DNA of 64,000 nt from Kitasatospora viridis (GTDB taxonomy: Bacteria > Actinomycetota > Actinomycetes > Streptomycetales > Streptomycetaceae): positions 248,001 to 312,000 of the forward strand of contig NZ_VIWT01000006.1 in the NCBI RefSeq assembly GCF_007829815.1, written 5' to 3'. Below, one piece after another: positions 23,076-31,239 of this stretch. The translations under genes and the position numbers were made by a program. The notes beneath the pieces are model-generated. The model worked only from the letters and a program-made list of their open reading frames with translations, had not been told where the DNA came from and searched no databases. Positions within the stretch are counted from its first letter, which is position 1. Each line of letters opens with the position of its first letter.

Positions 23076-24290
23076 TCAGGTCCAGAGCCGTTCGCCGAGG
23101 CTGCCGCCGGGGGCGCAGCCCGGGAGGACGTAGGCGACGGCTGAGGCCTGGTGCTGGAGGTAGGGGGTGAGGGCGTCGCGGGTGGCCAGGCGGTTCTGGA
23201 CGCGGGTGAACTGGGCGGGGTCGCGCATGAAGGCGCAGAACAGGAGGCCGCGGTCGGTCGGGGCGTCGTCGTAGCTGTAGCCGCGGCGCAGCATGCGGGT
23301 GCCGCCGTCGAGGCGGGGGCTGGTGAGGCGGACGTGGGCGTTGGCGGGGATGACGTAGGAGCCGTCGGGGTTCTTGGCGTAGATGTCCGGGTCGTCGTGC
23401 TCGGCGGTGCCGGTGAGCGGGACGCCGTCGCCCTGGCGGCGGCCGATGGTCCGCTCGCGCTGGTCGGCCGGCAGGCCGGCGAACCCGGCGACGTCCATCC
23501 GGATCCGGCGGTAGACCAGCACCGTGCCGTCGTGGTGGGCGCCGGGCGGGCCCCAGACGAACTGCTCGTCCTCGGCCGGGGCGGGGTTGGAGGTGCCGTC
23601 CTTGAAGCCGAACAGGTTGCGCGGGGTGGTGCCCGGGGTGGTCACGGGCAGGAAGCCGGACTGGCTCCAGCGCGGGGTCGCGCCGGCGGACCCGGCGGCC
23701 GTGGCGACGAGTTCGGCGACCACGGTCAGCGTCCAGCGGTCGGCGGCGCAGAGCTGGAGCAGCAGGTCGCCGCCGCTGCGGGCCGGGTCGAGCCGGTCGC
23801 CGGGGAAGGTCGGCAGGTCGGCGAGCGCGGCGGGGACGTCGAGGCCGAGCCGGGTGGCCAGGCCGGGGCCGACGCCGACCAGCGAGGTCAGCCGGGTGGT
23901 GCCGAGGCTCTGGAGGCGGGCATCTGACGGGGCGTCGGAGGCGGCCGCGGCGAGGGTGCGGGTCAGCGCGTCGAGGACGGTGCGCAGGGTCTGCCGGTCG
24001 GCGGCGGCGGAGGTCTGCGGGAGGTCGAAGGCGAGCAACTGGGTGGCCGGCTGCTGGGGCGCCGTCACACCGGCCTGGCGGGGCCCGTGGAAGGGGGCCG
24101 CGGCCTCGGCGGGCGGGGCGGCCGGGGTGGGGTGGTGACGGCCCGTCAACTCCTTGCGCGCCAGGTCGTCCGCCGCCGCACCGAGGCCGGCGGCGAGCGC
24201 CGCGCCGGCGGCGAGCAGGGCGCCGCGCCGCCCGAATCCGGCGGCCGCGGGGTGGCTCGGATCCTGCGCGTTTTCCGGTTCGGTGGGCAT
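23076..24290 (-). CDS. DyP-type haem peroxidase (EfeB-like), Tat-exported
   Basis: A 404-residue dye-decolourising peroxidase. The N-terminus GRRGALLAAGAALAAGLGAAA looks like a twin-arginine signal. Family motifs are GFKDGTSNP (the G-x-x-D-G motif with distal Asp), HVRLTSPRLDGGTRMLRRGYSYD with the proximal His region, and GLLFCAFMRDPAQFTRVQNRL. Such enzymes oxidise dyes and phenolics with H2O2, or in EfeUOB systems help iron uptake; here no efeU or efeO neighbours are seen. ATG at 24290. It diverges from the beta-helix lipoprotein gene with only 30 bases between starts. Confidence 0.9.
   Translation of the reverse strand: MPTEPENAQDPSHPAAAGFGRRGALLAAGAALAAGLGAAADDLARKELTGRHHPTPAAPPAEAAAPFHGPRQAGVTAPQQPATQLLAFDLPQTSAAADRQTLRTVLDALTRTLAAAASDAPSDARLQSLGTTRLTSLVGVGPGLATRLGLDVPAALADLPTFPGDRLDPARSGGDLLLQLCAADRWTLTVVAELVATAAGSAGATPRWSQSGFLPVTTPGTTPRNLFGFKDGTSNPAPAEDEQFVWGPPGAHHDGTVLVYRRIRMDVAGFAGLPADQRERTIGRRQGDGVPLTGTAEHDDPDIYAKNPDGSYVIPANAHVRLTSPRLDGGTRMLRRGYSYDDAPTDRGLLFCAFMRDPAQFTRVQNRLATRDALTPYLQHQASAVAYVLPGCAPGGSLGERLWT
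24136..24148. repeat. TGACG-N3-CGTCA palindrome, copy 2
   Basis: TGACGGCCCGTCA within the signal/linker-coding part of the DyP peroxidase gene. Confidence 0.45.
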
Positions 24291-24320
24291 ACGGCTATTG
24301 GAGACGATAGAACACCTGTC

Positions 24321-25679
24321 ATGCAAATGCTGTCTGCCGAGCGTGTGTTGAGTCGCCATAAGATCCGACCGGTGGGTCCACAAACGGTGGGCGTACTGGT
24401 CGCGGCGGTGGCCCTGGCGGCCGCCGGGTGCTCCTCGTCGGGGTCGGCCTCCACGGACGCCAAGCATCCGGCCGGCACGGTGCTGCGGGTGCCGCAGGAC
24501 TTCCGCACGGTGCAGCAGGCGGTCGACGTCGCCAGGTCGGGCGACACGGTGCTGATCGGCCCGGGCGTGTACAAGGAGAGCGTGCAGGTCGCCAAGCCCG
24601 ACCTGGTGCTGCGCGGCACCGACCGCAACGCCGTGGTCTTCGACGGCGGCGTGCGGCTGGTCAACGGCATCACCGTGACCGGCGCCGGCTCGGTGGTGGA
24701 GAACCTCACCGTGCACGGCTACCTGGCGAACGGCGTGCTGTTCACCGGTGTCACCGACCAGAAGCTCCAGCAGCGCGGGGCCGGCGGCTCGGCCTACAAC
24801 CCGCTGGACACCACCCGCTTCCCGGCCGTGCAGGGCTTCCGGGCCAGCCGGGTGACCTCGTACGACAACGGGCTCTACGGCATCTACGCGTTCGACGCGC
24901 ACGGCGGCGTGATCGAGGACTCCTACGCCTCCGGGCAGGCCGACTCGGGCATCTACGTCGGCCAGTGCCGGCCCTGCGACACCCTGGTGCGCGGCAACAC
25001 CATGGCGGGCAACGCGGTCGGCATCGAGATCACCAACGCCTCCGAGGGCGTCTCGGTGCTGGGCAACCTGGTCACCGGCAACCGGGTCGGGATCACCATC
25101 AACTCCAACGACCAGGAGGCGTTGGCCCCGCAGCACGGCGCGGTGCTGGCGGGCAACGTGGTCGCCGACAACAACGCCGCCGACACGCCCGAACAGGCCG
25201 ACGGCGGCTTCGGGATCGGCATCGGCATCGGGGGCGGCACCGGGGACCGGGTGCAGCGCAACCTGGTGCGGGGCAACACGGCGGCGGGCGTGATCGTCAC
25301 CGACCCGCCCGGGCACCCGGCGAGCGACGACCAGGTGCAGGGGAACCGGGTCACCGGCAACGGAGCGGACCTGGTGCTGGCCGCCGCCGACCCGAGCAAC
25401 TGCTTCAGCGGCAACCAGCCGGCCACCCAGAGTCCGGCCGGGCTGGAGGGCCTCGCGGGCTGCGGGGCGGGCGGTCGGGGCAGTCTGCCGAGCGGTGAGG
25501 CGGCCGTGGTGCAGGCGCCGCCCGGGGTGCCGTTCAGCCAGGTGCCGGCGCCGCCCGCGCAGCCGTCGATGCCCGATCCGACGGTCCCGGCCGCCCCGGC
25601 GACCGGGCTGCCGGGGACCGTCGATCCGGACGCCTACCCGCTGCCGGTGGACGCCGGTGCGGTCCCGGCCGCGCACTGA
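24321..25679 (+). CDS. Right-handed beta-helix lipoprotein
   Basis: A 452-residue exported protein. VGVLVAAVALAAAGCSSSG is a lipoprotein signal with the lipidated Cys near residue 36. The mature protein has TVQQAVDVARSGDTVLIGPGVYKESV followed by repeated parallel-beta-helix rungs (YDNGLYGIYAFDAHGGVIEDS; GNTMAGNAVGIEITNAS; GNLVTGNRVGITINSN; GNRVTGNGADLVLA), a pectate-lyase-like fold often used for polysaccharide binding or cleavage. The C-terminus is Pro-rich. Start ATG at 24321 is the first in frame; ATG 24327 and GTG 24372 are alternatives that keep the signal. The stop codon lies in a TGACG-N3-CGTCA palindrome. Confidence 0.85.
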   Translation: MQMLSAERVLSRHKIRPVGPQTVGVLVAAVALAAAGCSSSGSASTDAKHPAGTVLRVPQDFRTVQQAVDVARSGDTVLIGPGVYKESVQVAKPDLVLRGTDRNAVVFDGGVRLVNGITVTGAGSVVENLTVHGYLANGVLFTGVTDQKLQQRGAGGSAYNPLDTTRFPAVQGFRASRVTSYDNGLYGIYAFDAHGGVIEDSYASGQADSGIYVGQCRPCDTLVRGNTMAGNAVGIEITNASEGVSVLGNLVTGNRVGITINSNDQEALAPQHGAVLAGNVVADNNAADTPEQADGGFGIGIGIGGGTGDRVQRNLVRGNTAAGVIVTDPPGHPASDDQVQGNRVTGNGADLVLAAADPSNCFSGNQPATQSPAGLEGLAGCGAGGRGSLPSGEAAVVQAPPGVPFSQVPAPPAQPSMPDPTVPAAPATGLPGTVDPDAYPLPVDAGAVPAAH

Positions 25680-25689
25680 CGGACCGTCA
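25677..25689. repeat. TGACG-N3-CGTCA palindrome, copy 3
   Basis: TGACGGACCGTCA, identical to copy 1. Its first three bases are the stop codon of the beta-helix gene, in the 28-base gap between convergent genes, where it could also act as a short terminator stem. Confidence 0.5.
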
Positions 25690-25707
25690 TATCTTTGCGC
25701 GCGAACG

Positions 25708-26556
25708 TCAGTCGGTGGCCCACGGCGCGTCCGGGAGCTTCGCGGCCGCGTCGTGCCCGGTGAACTCCAGGGTGGTCGGGGTGCCCAGGCCCGGCATCCG
25801 CATCGTCACCCGGCGCAGCCCGCCGTCGGCGTCCACCCAGTAGGTCAGCGGCGACTTCCCGCCGTCGGGGCCGGTGCCCGGGGTGGTGCCGGTGGCGCGC
25901 GGGCCGGAGAGCTCGTCGTACTCGCGGCCGTCGATCCGGGCGCGGCCCAGCCAGCGGGCGCCGGACTGGGCGAGCAGCAGCGGGTTGTCGGGCCGGTCCG
26001 CGGCGAGCTGGATGAGCAGTTGCAGCCCGGCGTCCAGCGGGTCGGTGGTGTAGGGGCGCGGCGACCAGCCCGAGCGGGGGATGTGCTCGGCCTGCTGCCA
26101 GGGCGGGGTGCCGTCCAGCGCGGGCGCGAGGCCGAGGCCGTCGGCGTCCCAGACGATCAGGCCGTGGTCGAGCTGCGGGGCGGCGCTGGCGCCGGCGGCC
26201 GCGGCGGGGCCGGGGGAGCCGGCCCCGGTGGTCGTGTAGCTGCCGACGGCGTGGTGGGTCCGGTAGTCCACCACCCCGCTGACCCGCAGCACCACGCCGC
26301 CGCCCTCGGCTGCCGTCAGGGTCACCGCCACGGGGCTGGCCTGGTAGAGGTTCAGCCGGGAGAGCGCCAGCCGGGACGCCTCGTCCATCGTCACCGGCCG
26401 CTCGCCGCCGCCGGACAGACCGCGGTAGGCGGCCACGCCGCCGACCGCGGCGCCGCACACCGCGAGCGCGACCAGGGCCCGGAGCCAGCGGGTCCGGCGC
26501 GGGGTGGGGCCGTCCTGGCGCGGCGCGGGGCGGTCGGTCCTGGTCCTGCGAGCCAT
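25708..26556 (-). CDS. Membrane-anchored hypothetical exported protein
   Basis: A 282-residue protein with a basic N-terminus, one membrane segment (WLRALVALAVCGAAVGGVAAYRGL, about residues 24-47) and an extracellular domain. The end (YWVDADGGLRRVTMRMPGLGTPTTLEFTGHD) resembles the LolA/LppX-like lipid-binding fold found in actinobacterial lipoproteins, but that is weak. The region upstream has two copies of a GACGAGAGAAG-like element before the start. It lies downstream of the adhesin gene on the same strand but is separated from it by a very strong terminator stem, so it has its own promoter. Confidence 0.7.
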   Translation of the reverse strand: MARRTRTDRPAPRQDGPTPRRTRWLRALVALAVCGAAVGGVAAYRGLSGGGERPVTMDEASRLALSRLNLYQASPVAVTLTAAEGGGVVLRVSGVVDYRTHHAVGSYTTTGAGSPGPAAAAGASAAPQLDHGLIVWDADGLGLAPALDGTPPWQQAEHIPRSGWSPRPYTTDPLDAGLQLLIQLAADRPDNPLLLAQSGARWLGRARIDGREYDELSGPRATGTTPGTGPDGGKSPLTYWVDADGGLRRVTMRMPGLGTPTTLEFTGHDAAAKLPDAPWATD

Positions 26557-26625
26557 GCGGTCGTCGCCTTCTCTCGTCTTCTCTCGTCGGGTTGACCGCG
26601 GGGCGCGGTCGATCGGGTCACGCAG

Positions 26626-26666
26626 TCGGGCGGGTTCGCCGGCCAGTGACCGGCGAACCCGCCCGA
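26626..26666 (-). terminator. Strong 17-bp terminator stem after the adhesin gene
   Basis: Perfect inverted repeat: arms 26626-26642 and 26650-26666 around a 7-base loop (CCAGTGA). It lies 42 bases downstream of the adhesin stop on the minus strand, has no U tract, and is preceded by a short GCCCC-GTGA-GGGGC stem at the stop itself (26695-26708). GC-rich stems without U tracts are common terminators in streptomycetes. Confidence 0.85.
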
Positions 26667-26707
26667 TCCGGCTCCGGGAGCACCGGTGCCGGCCGCCCCT
26701 CACGGGG

Positions 26708-29491
26708 CTAACTGTGCTGTGCCGCCTTGCGCTTGCGCATCAGCACGAGCATCGTCGCGCCGACCGCGGTGAACGCGGCGCCGCCGACCAGGGCCAGCGG
26801 AACCACCTCGCCCATGCCGGTGAAGGCCAGGTGCGAGCCGGGCGGGGTGCCCGGGCCCGGCGCGACCGGAGCCGGCGTGGGCGTCGGCGCCGGAGACTGG
26901 CTCGGCGTCGGCGTCGGCGTGGGGGACGGCGTCGGGGTGGGGATCTTCGTGTTGACGGCCGTCACCGAGACGCCGGTGGCGAGGTTGTCGGCGGTCAGCA
27001 CCAGCGGTCCGAAGACCGTGGTGTCCGGCGCGCTGTAGCCCGCGGGCGGGCTGACCTCCTGCCAGTAGTACGTCCCGACCGTGCCGCTGCCCTGGCAGAC
27101 GCCGTCGGCACCGGTGGTGCAGACGTCACCCACCTTGGTGTCCGGCTTCGACCCGTCGGTCTGCAGGCCGTCGGTGCCGTTGGTCTCCTTCCACAGTTGG
27201 AACTGGGCGCCGGGCAGCGGGTTGCCGTCCTGGTCGTGCTTGAGCACGCGCAGGACGCCCTCCTGCTGCCGGAAGCCGAAGTCGTAGGTGTGGTTGTTCT
27301 CGCCGGGGCCACCGGTGGTCAGCGCCTTCACGGGGTAGGCCGTACCGGGCGGCACGGTCCCCTTGGAGTCGATGAAGTGGTTGGTCCCGACGTTCGCGTC
27401 GGTCGGCACCCACTCGTAGAGCGGACCGCCCTTGGCGTAGTCGGCCGGGTTGTCGATCTTGATGGTGTAGTCGGTCTTCGGCTTGAGCCCGCCGGTGACG
27501 TCGGAGTCGTCGAAGTAGTACTCGCCGCGCGCCGTCGTCTTCGTCGTGCCGACCAACTTGCCCGAACCGTCGTACAGGTGCATCGTCACCCCGACCACCG
27601 GGAGCTGGCCCGGATCCTGCAGGCCGGTCCGCTGCGGGTCGTACCAGACCCGGTTGCCGATCTGCAGCGGAGCCTGGTCGCAGAGCACCTCCAGGTCGCC
27701 CATCGAGGCGCCCTTGCCGAACGGTGCGCTGGTCCCCTTCGGGGTCAGCCGCAGGCCGAACTGCGGATCCTGGGCGCCGTTCGCGCGCTCCAGGAAGGAG
27801 GTGCCGTAGCCGACCGGGGTGTGGTCGGGGTCGAAGGAGGAGACCGCGATGGTGCTCTCGACCTTCGAGAGCGCCATGCCGGCGAACGCCGTGTTGTTGT
27901 GACCCACGGCGGCCCAGGCGACGTTGAAGAACCTGGTGCCCCGGACGGTCTCCCCGCAGCCGTTGTTGGTGTCCATCACGTACATGCCGTTGGCGAGGCA
28001 GGCCTTGTTGAGGTCACCGCCGGACATGACGTTGAAGACCGAGCCCGGCGCGGGTGCGCCCGGCTCCCGGTCGGCGAAGCGGTCGCGGAAGGCGAGCACC
28101 ATCGAGCCGTCGGTCTCGATGATGACCTTGCCCAACTCCGGTTCGGGGTTGGCCATGGTCGAGGTGCCGCACGCCTTGCCGTTCTGCGTGGTCGGGTACG
28201 TGCTGGTCCACGGGAACCAGCCCGCGCCGTCGCACGGACCCGAGCCGACCGACGACTTGCGCGGGTAGTCCAGCGGCTGGTCCAGCACCGCCTTGTGGAA
28301 CGTCCCCGTGGCGAGGTCGAACGGCAGCACCACGGCGCGCATGTCCGTCAGCTTGTCGGTCGACTGGCCGGAACAGACCCCGCCGACGTAGCCGGTGCCG
28401 TCCTGCATGCCGAGACCGAACGGCCGCCAGTCCCCGTCCGCCGGGCAGCCCGGGTCCGGGATCGAGTAGACCGCGGTCGGCGCCGAGGCCGTCGGCAGCG
28501 AGGCGTCGTACCGGTACAGCTTGCGGTCGTTGAGGTTGACGACGAAGAGGTCCTTGCCGTCGTCGGTGGTCTCGATGCCGCCGAGGCTCTCCTTCCCGGG
28601 CACGTCGAGGAAGGCGTCGTCCGTCCCCGGGCCGTGCACGGTGCTACCCGCGTCCGGCACGGTGGTGAACAGCGTCGTCTTCTGCGTCGCGGGATCGGTG
28701 ACGTAGACCGCGCCCGGGCCGTCCGGGCCGTACTTGGTGCCGCGCTTGGCCACCGCCGAGGAGAAGAGCCGCTTGTCGGCCTTGTTCCAGGCGAGGCCGT
28801 ACACCGTGCCGGTGTCGGCGTTGGTGGCCAGGGTCGTCGCGGTGATGTCGCCGCCGGGACCCTCCTGGCCGCGCGCGCTGTACGGGAAGGAGACCAGCGT
28901 GCGCTGGTCCCCGCCCGCGGTGTTGGGCGGCTGGCAGCTCGCCACCAGCGGCGCGTTCTTCTGGCAGTAGTCACCGGGGTTCCACAGCCCGGTGGTGTAG
29001 GAGACGGACTTCTTGCCGGAGAGGTCGACGAACTCCTCGTTGCTGCTCAGCGTGGTCGGCGCACCGTCCAGGCCCTGCGGCGAGGCGAAGGCCGGGAACA
29101 GCACCCCCGGCTGCGGATTCACCACCTGCACACGGTACTTGCCGCCGGTGGCCTTGCTCTGGGCCGGCGCCAGGGTGACCGTGCCGTCGGCCGCCGTGAC
29201 CCCGTCGATGCTGGTGCCGGCGTCGTCGGTGAGGGTCACGGTGACACCGCCGATGCCCGGTTCGAGGCCGGGGGTCCAGCTGCCGCTGGTGTCGACGGCC
29301 CGGATCACCCGGACCGTCACCGAGCCGTCCCCAGACTGCGGGTACGCCTGCGGCGCCAACACCAACGAGCAACTGCCGAGCCCCAGGACGAGCGCCGCGA
29401 CGCCGCCCGTCGCGCGCAGGCCCGGCTTGCCCGGCCATCGCCGGCCCGGTCCGCGCGCGCTGCCCGCTACTTGATCACTTGTGTCTGTCAT
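26708..29491 (-). CDS. Sortase-anchored adhesin with SdrD-B and SpaA-like domains
   Basis: A 927-residue cell-surface protein. It has an N-terminal signal (residues about 26-50), a large domain containing beta-propeller-like phrases (GIETTDDGKDLFVVNLNDRKLYRYD), an SdrD-B-like domain (IGNRVWYDPQRTGLQDPGQL to GEYYFDD, about 600-700), and a SpaA/prealbumin-like domain (EGVLRVLKHDQDGNPLPGAQFQLW to YYWQEVSPPAGY) whose Lys and Glu could form an isopeptide bond. A Pro/Thr linker follows (850-887), then LAFTG at 888-892, a hydrophobic segment and the tail RKRKAAQHS. LAxTG is the sorting signal of class E sortases in actinomycetes. No sortase gene is in the window. It should be attached to peptidoglycan on hyphae or spores; the ligand is unknown. 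Confidence 0.88.
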   Translation of the reverse strand: MTDTSDQVAGSARGPGRRWPGKPGLRATGGVAALVLGLGSCSLVLAPQAYPQSGDGSVTVRVIRAVDTSGSWTPGLEPGIGGVTVTLTDDAGTSIDGVTAADGTVTLAPAQSKATGGKYRVQVVNPQPGVLFPAFASPQGLDGAPTTLSSNEEFVDLSGKKSVSYTTGLWNPGDYCQKNAPLVASCQPPNTAGGDQRTLVSFPYSARGQEGPGGDITATTLATNADTGTVYGLAWNKADKRLFSSAVAKRGTKYGPDGPGAVYVTDPATQKTTLFTTVPDAGSTVHGPGTDDAFLDVPGKESLGGIETTDDGKDLFVVNLNDRKLYRYDASLPTASAPTAVYSIPDPGCPADGDWRPFGLGMQDGTGYVGGVCSGQSTDKLTDMRAVVLPFDLATGTFHKAVLDQPLDYPRKSSVGSGPCDGAGWFPWTSTYPTTQNGKACGTSTMANPEPELGKVIIETDGSMVLAFRDRFADREPGAPAPGSVFNVMSGGDLNKACLANGMYVMDTNNGCGETVRGTRFFNVAWAAVGHNNTAFAGMALSKVESTIAVSSFDPDHTPVGYGTSFLERANGAQDPQFGLRLTPKGTSAPFGKGASMGDLEVLCDQAPLQIGNRVWYDPQRTGLQDPGQLPVVGVTMHLYDGSGKLVGTTKTTARGEYYFDDSDVTGGLKPKTDYTIKIDNPADYAKGGPLYEWVPTDANVGTNHFIDSKGTVPPGTAYPVKALTTGGPGENNHTYDFGFRQQEGVLRVLKHDQDGNPLPGAQFQLWKETNGTDGLQTDGSKPDTKVGDVCTTGADGVCQGSGTVGTYYWQEVSPPAGYSAPDTTVFGPLVLTADNLATGVSVTAVNTKIPTPTPSPTPTPTPSQSPAPTPTPAPVAPGPGTPPGSHLAFTGMGEVVPLALVGGAAFTAVGATMLVLMRKRKAAQHS

Positions 29492-29976
29492 CCCCTGCTC
29501 TCATCGTTCAGAAGGGGCCGATGCCCGACTTCTTCTTGAGGCCCAACTTCTTGAGGGACTACACGAGATGGCGGAGAACCGCCTTGCGGGCGAGCTTAAG
29601 GGGGATTTAGGCAAGATCGTGGCGGAACGGCGAATTAGGTCTTCATGAACCTGTCGAAGGATGATCACCGTCCGTTCTACGGAGGCCCGGTGGCCCCTGG
29701 CTGCAGGGTTGATGGACCGTCAGCGAAGGACCGGTCCAGGCGGCGCCGCTGGAAGGCTCCGGCGCGCGAGTGGCGAGCCCGCGCGCCCCCGGATCGCGGC
29801 CGTTCTCTGACGCGACGTCATGCGGTCTGCTACCTCGGGGTGTTCACCTCTTCCCACCAAGCGGCGGGCCGGCGAGGTGGTTGCACGCCGGGACGTCGTC
29901 GACGGCGGTCCCGCTCGTCATGGCCCCGCCTCCCTATGATGTCGGCACGATCCGATCGTCGAGGTGAGGTGGCACG
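29492..29976. other. Gap upstream of the adhesin gene
   Basis: No convincing gene. It holds two imperfect direct repeats (CCCGACTTCTTCTTGAGG at about 29523 and CCCAACTTCTTGAGG at about 29542) just upstream of the adhesin start, and a TGACG-N3-CGTCA palindrome at 29809. Locally less GC-rich (about 29600-29660), as expected for promoters. Both the adhesin (minus) and the small gene at 29977 (plus) must be transcribed from here. Confidence 0.6.
29809..29821. repeat. TGACG-N3-CGTCA palindrome, copy 4
   Basis: TGACGCGACGTCA in the gap between the divergent adhesin and small hypothetical gene. Confidence 0.5.
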
Positions 29977-30288
29977 GTGGCAGGGGAGTTCGTCCTGGAG
30001 GCCGACGGTGACATGCTGCGGTTCTTCGCCAGGATCGCCGACGAGATGGTCGAGCGCCTGGGCATCGACCGGGCCGAAGCGGTGGCCCGGATCAACGACG
30101 CCTGGGCCGAGGTCGAGTTCGAGCCGTACCCCGACCTGGTCTGCCACGAGCCGCCCGGGTACTGGGCACTGGAGCTGTACTACGACGAGGTGCGGTCGTG
30201 GAGCCCGCTGGCCGACCGCTCCGACTGGGAGGCCCGCCCGCTCCCGCCTGCGCACTCCCCGGCCTGGACGCTGCCCCGGACCGGCTGA
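29977..30288 (+). CDS. Small hypothetical protein
   Basis: A 103-residue acidic soluble protein (VLEADGDMLRFFARIADEMVERLGIDRAEAVARINDAWAEVEF, then CHEPPGYWALELYYDEVRSWSPLADRSDW). GTG at 29977 is preceded by GAGGTGAGG. It looks like a compact alpha/beta domain with several Trp and Tyr; actinomycete proteins of this kind are common but uncharacterised. Next gene on the same strand starts 55 bases downstream with its own leaderless promoter. Confidence 0.7.
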   Translation: MAGEFVLEADGDMLRFFARIADEMVERLGIDRAEAVARINDAWAEVEFEPYPDLVCHEPPGYWALELYYDEVRSWSPLADRSDWEARPLPPAHSPAWTLPRTG

Positions 30289-30307
30289 GCTGCCCGGCCC
30301 ACGGCCA

Positions 30308-30337
30308 TTGCCCTGAACCCCTGTCAGGTGCGATCTT
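30308..30337 (+). promoter_or_regulatory. Leaderless promoter of the SDR gene
   Basis: -35-like TTGCCC (30308-30313), 18-base spacer, -10-like GATCTT (30332-30337), then six bases to the GTG start at 30344. No ribosome-binding site precedes that start. Confidence 0.4.
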
Positions 30338-30343
30338 GGCACT

Positions 30344-31102
30344 GTGGATCTTGGACTCAATGGCAAGAAGGCGTTCATCACCGGTGGAACGCAGGGAATC
30401 GGGCTCGCCGTCGCCCGGGCACTGGTCGCGGAGGGCGCCCAGGTGGCGGTCTGCGGGCGGGACGCGGAGCGGCTGGCAGCGGCCGGGGTGCCCGGCTTCC
30501 AGGCCGACGTGACCGACCCCGAGCAGCTGGGCCGGGCCGTCGACCAGGCCGCCGAGCTGCTCGGCGGCCTCGACCTGCTGGTGGCCAACGCCGGCGGCGC
30601 GTACGGCGGCGGCCTGCTCGACTCGACCCCGGAGGACTGGGCGCAGACCTACGCGATCAACGTGCTGCACGCGGCGCACGCCATCCGCACCGCCGTGCCG
30701 CACTTCGATCGCCAGGGCGGCGGCAGCGCGGTGGTGATCGCCTCGATCACCGGCTGGAAGCCCGGCCCCAAGTCGTCCTACGCCTCCGCCAAGGCCGCCG
30801 AGATCCACCTGGCCGCCGCGCTCGGCCAGGAGCTCGGCCCGCGCAACATCCGGGTCAACGCGCTCAGCCCCGGCTCGGTGCTCTTCGAGGGTGGCGGCTG
30901 GGAGTGGTTCCAGGACAACCACCCCGAGAAGTTCGAGCGCTTCGCCCGCGAGGACTTCCCCCGCGGCCGCCTGGTCGAGCTGCGCGAGGTCACCGACGTC
31001 GCCTGCTTCCTGCTCTCGCCCCGGGCCAGCGGCATCAACGGCGCCAACATCTGCGTCGACGCCGCCCAGGACCACCCCAGCGCGGGGCGGCTGTTCCCCT
31101 GA
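30344..31102 (+). CDS. SDR-family oxidoreductase
   Basis: A 252-residue classical short-chain dehydrogenase. It has the TGGTQGIG dinucleotide motif, NAGG after strand 4, the active site IASITGWKPGPKSSYASAKAA (Ser, Tyr, Lys), and NALSPGSV. CGRDAERL after strand 2 suggests NADP. It oxidises or reduces a hydroxyl or keto group; substrate unknown. The start GTG appears to be at the transcription start (leaderless). No obvious pathway neighbour. Confidence 0.9.
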   Translation: MDLGLNGKKAFITGGTQGIGLAVARALVAEGAQVAVCGRDAERLAAAGVPGFQADVTDPEQLGRAVDQAAELLGGLDLLVANAGGAYGGGLLDSTPEDWAQTYAINVLHAAHAIRTAVPHFDRQGGGSAVVIASITGWKPGPKSSYASAKAAEIHLAAALGQELGPRNIRVNALSPGSVLFEGGGWEWFQDNHPEKFERFAREDFPRGRLVELREVTDVACFLLSPRASGINGANICVDAAQDHPSAGRLFP

Positions 31103-31239
31103 CCGGACGGCGGACGGAGGGCGCCCGGCGCAGCTGATCGGACGGCCTCCGGGACGGCCGCGCCGGTCCGGTGGCCGCGGCCCGTCCCGCGCACCAGAGT
31201 GAGAAGGAGGCGGTCCGCCGCAGCCACCGGGAGGCGACC

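Noticed and set aside
26504..29539. 1011-codon plus-strand open frame opposite the adhesin
   Set aside because: No domain or start signal, and the minus strand holds a well-defined surface protein with a signal, domains and a sorting motif.
29492..29640. Cyclic-dinucleotide riboswitch upstream of the adhesin
   Set aside because: The expected conserved cores of known c-di-AMP or c-di-GMP riboswitches were not found on the minus strand; only two direct repeats are visible.
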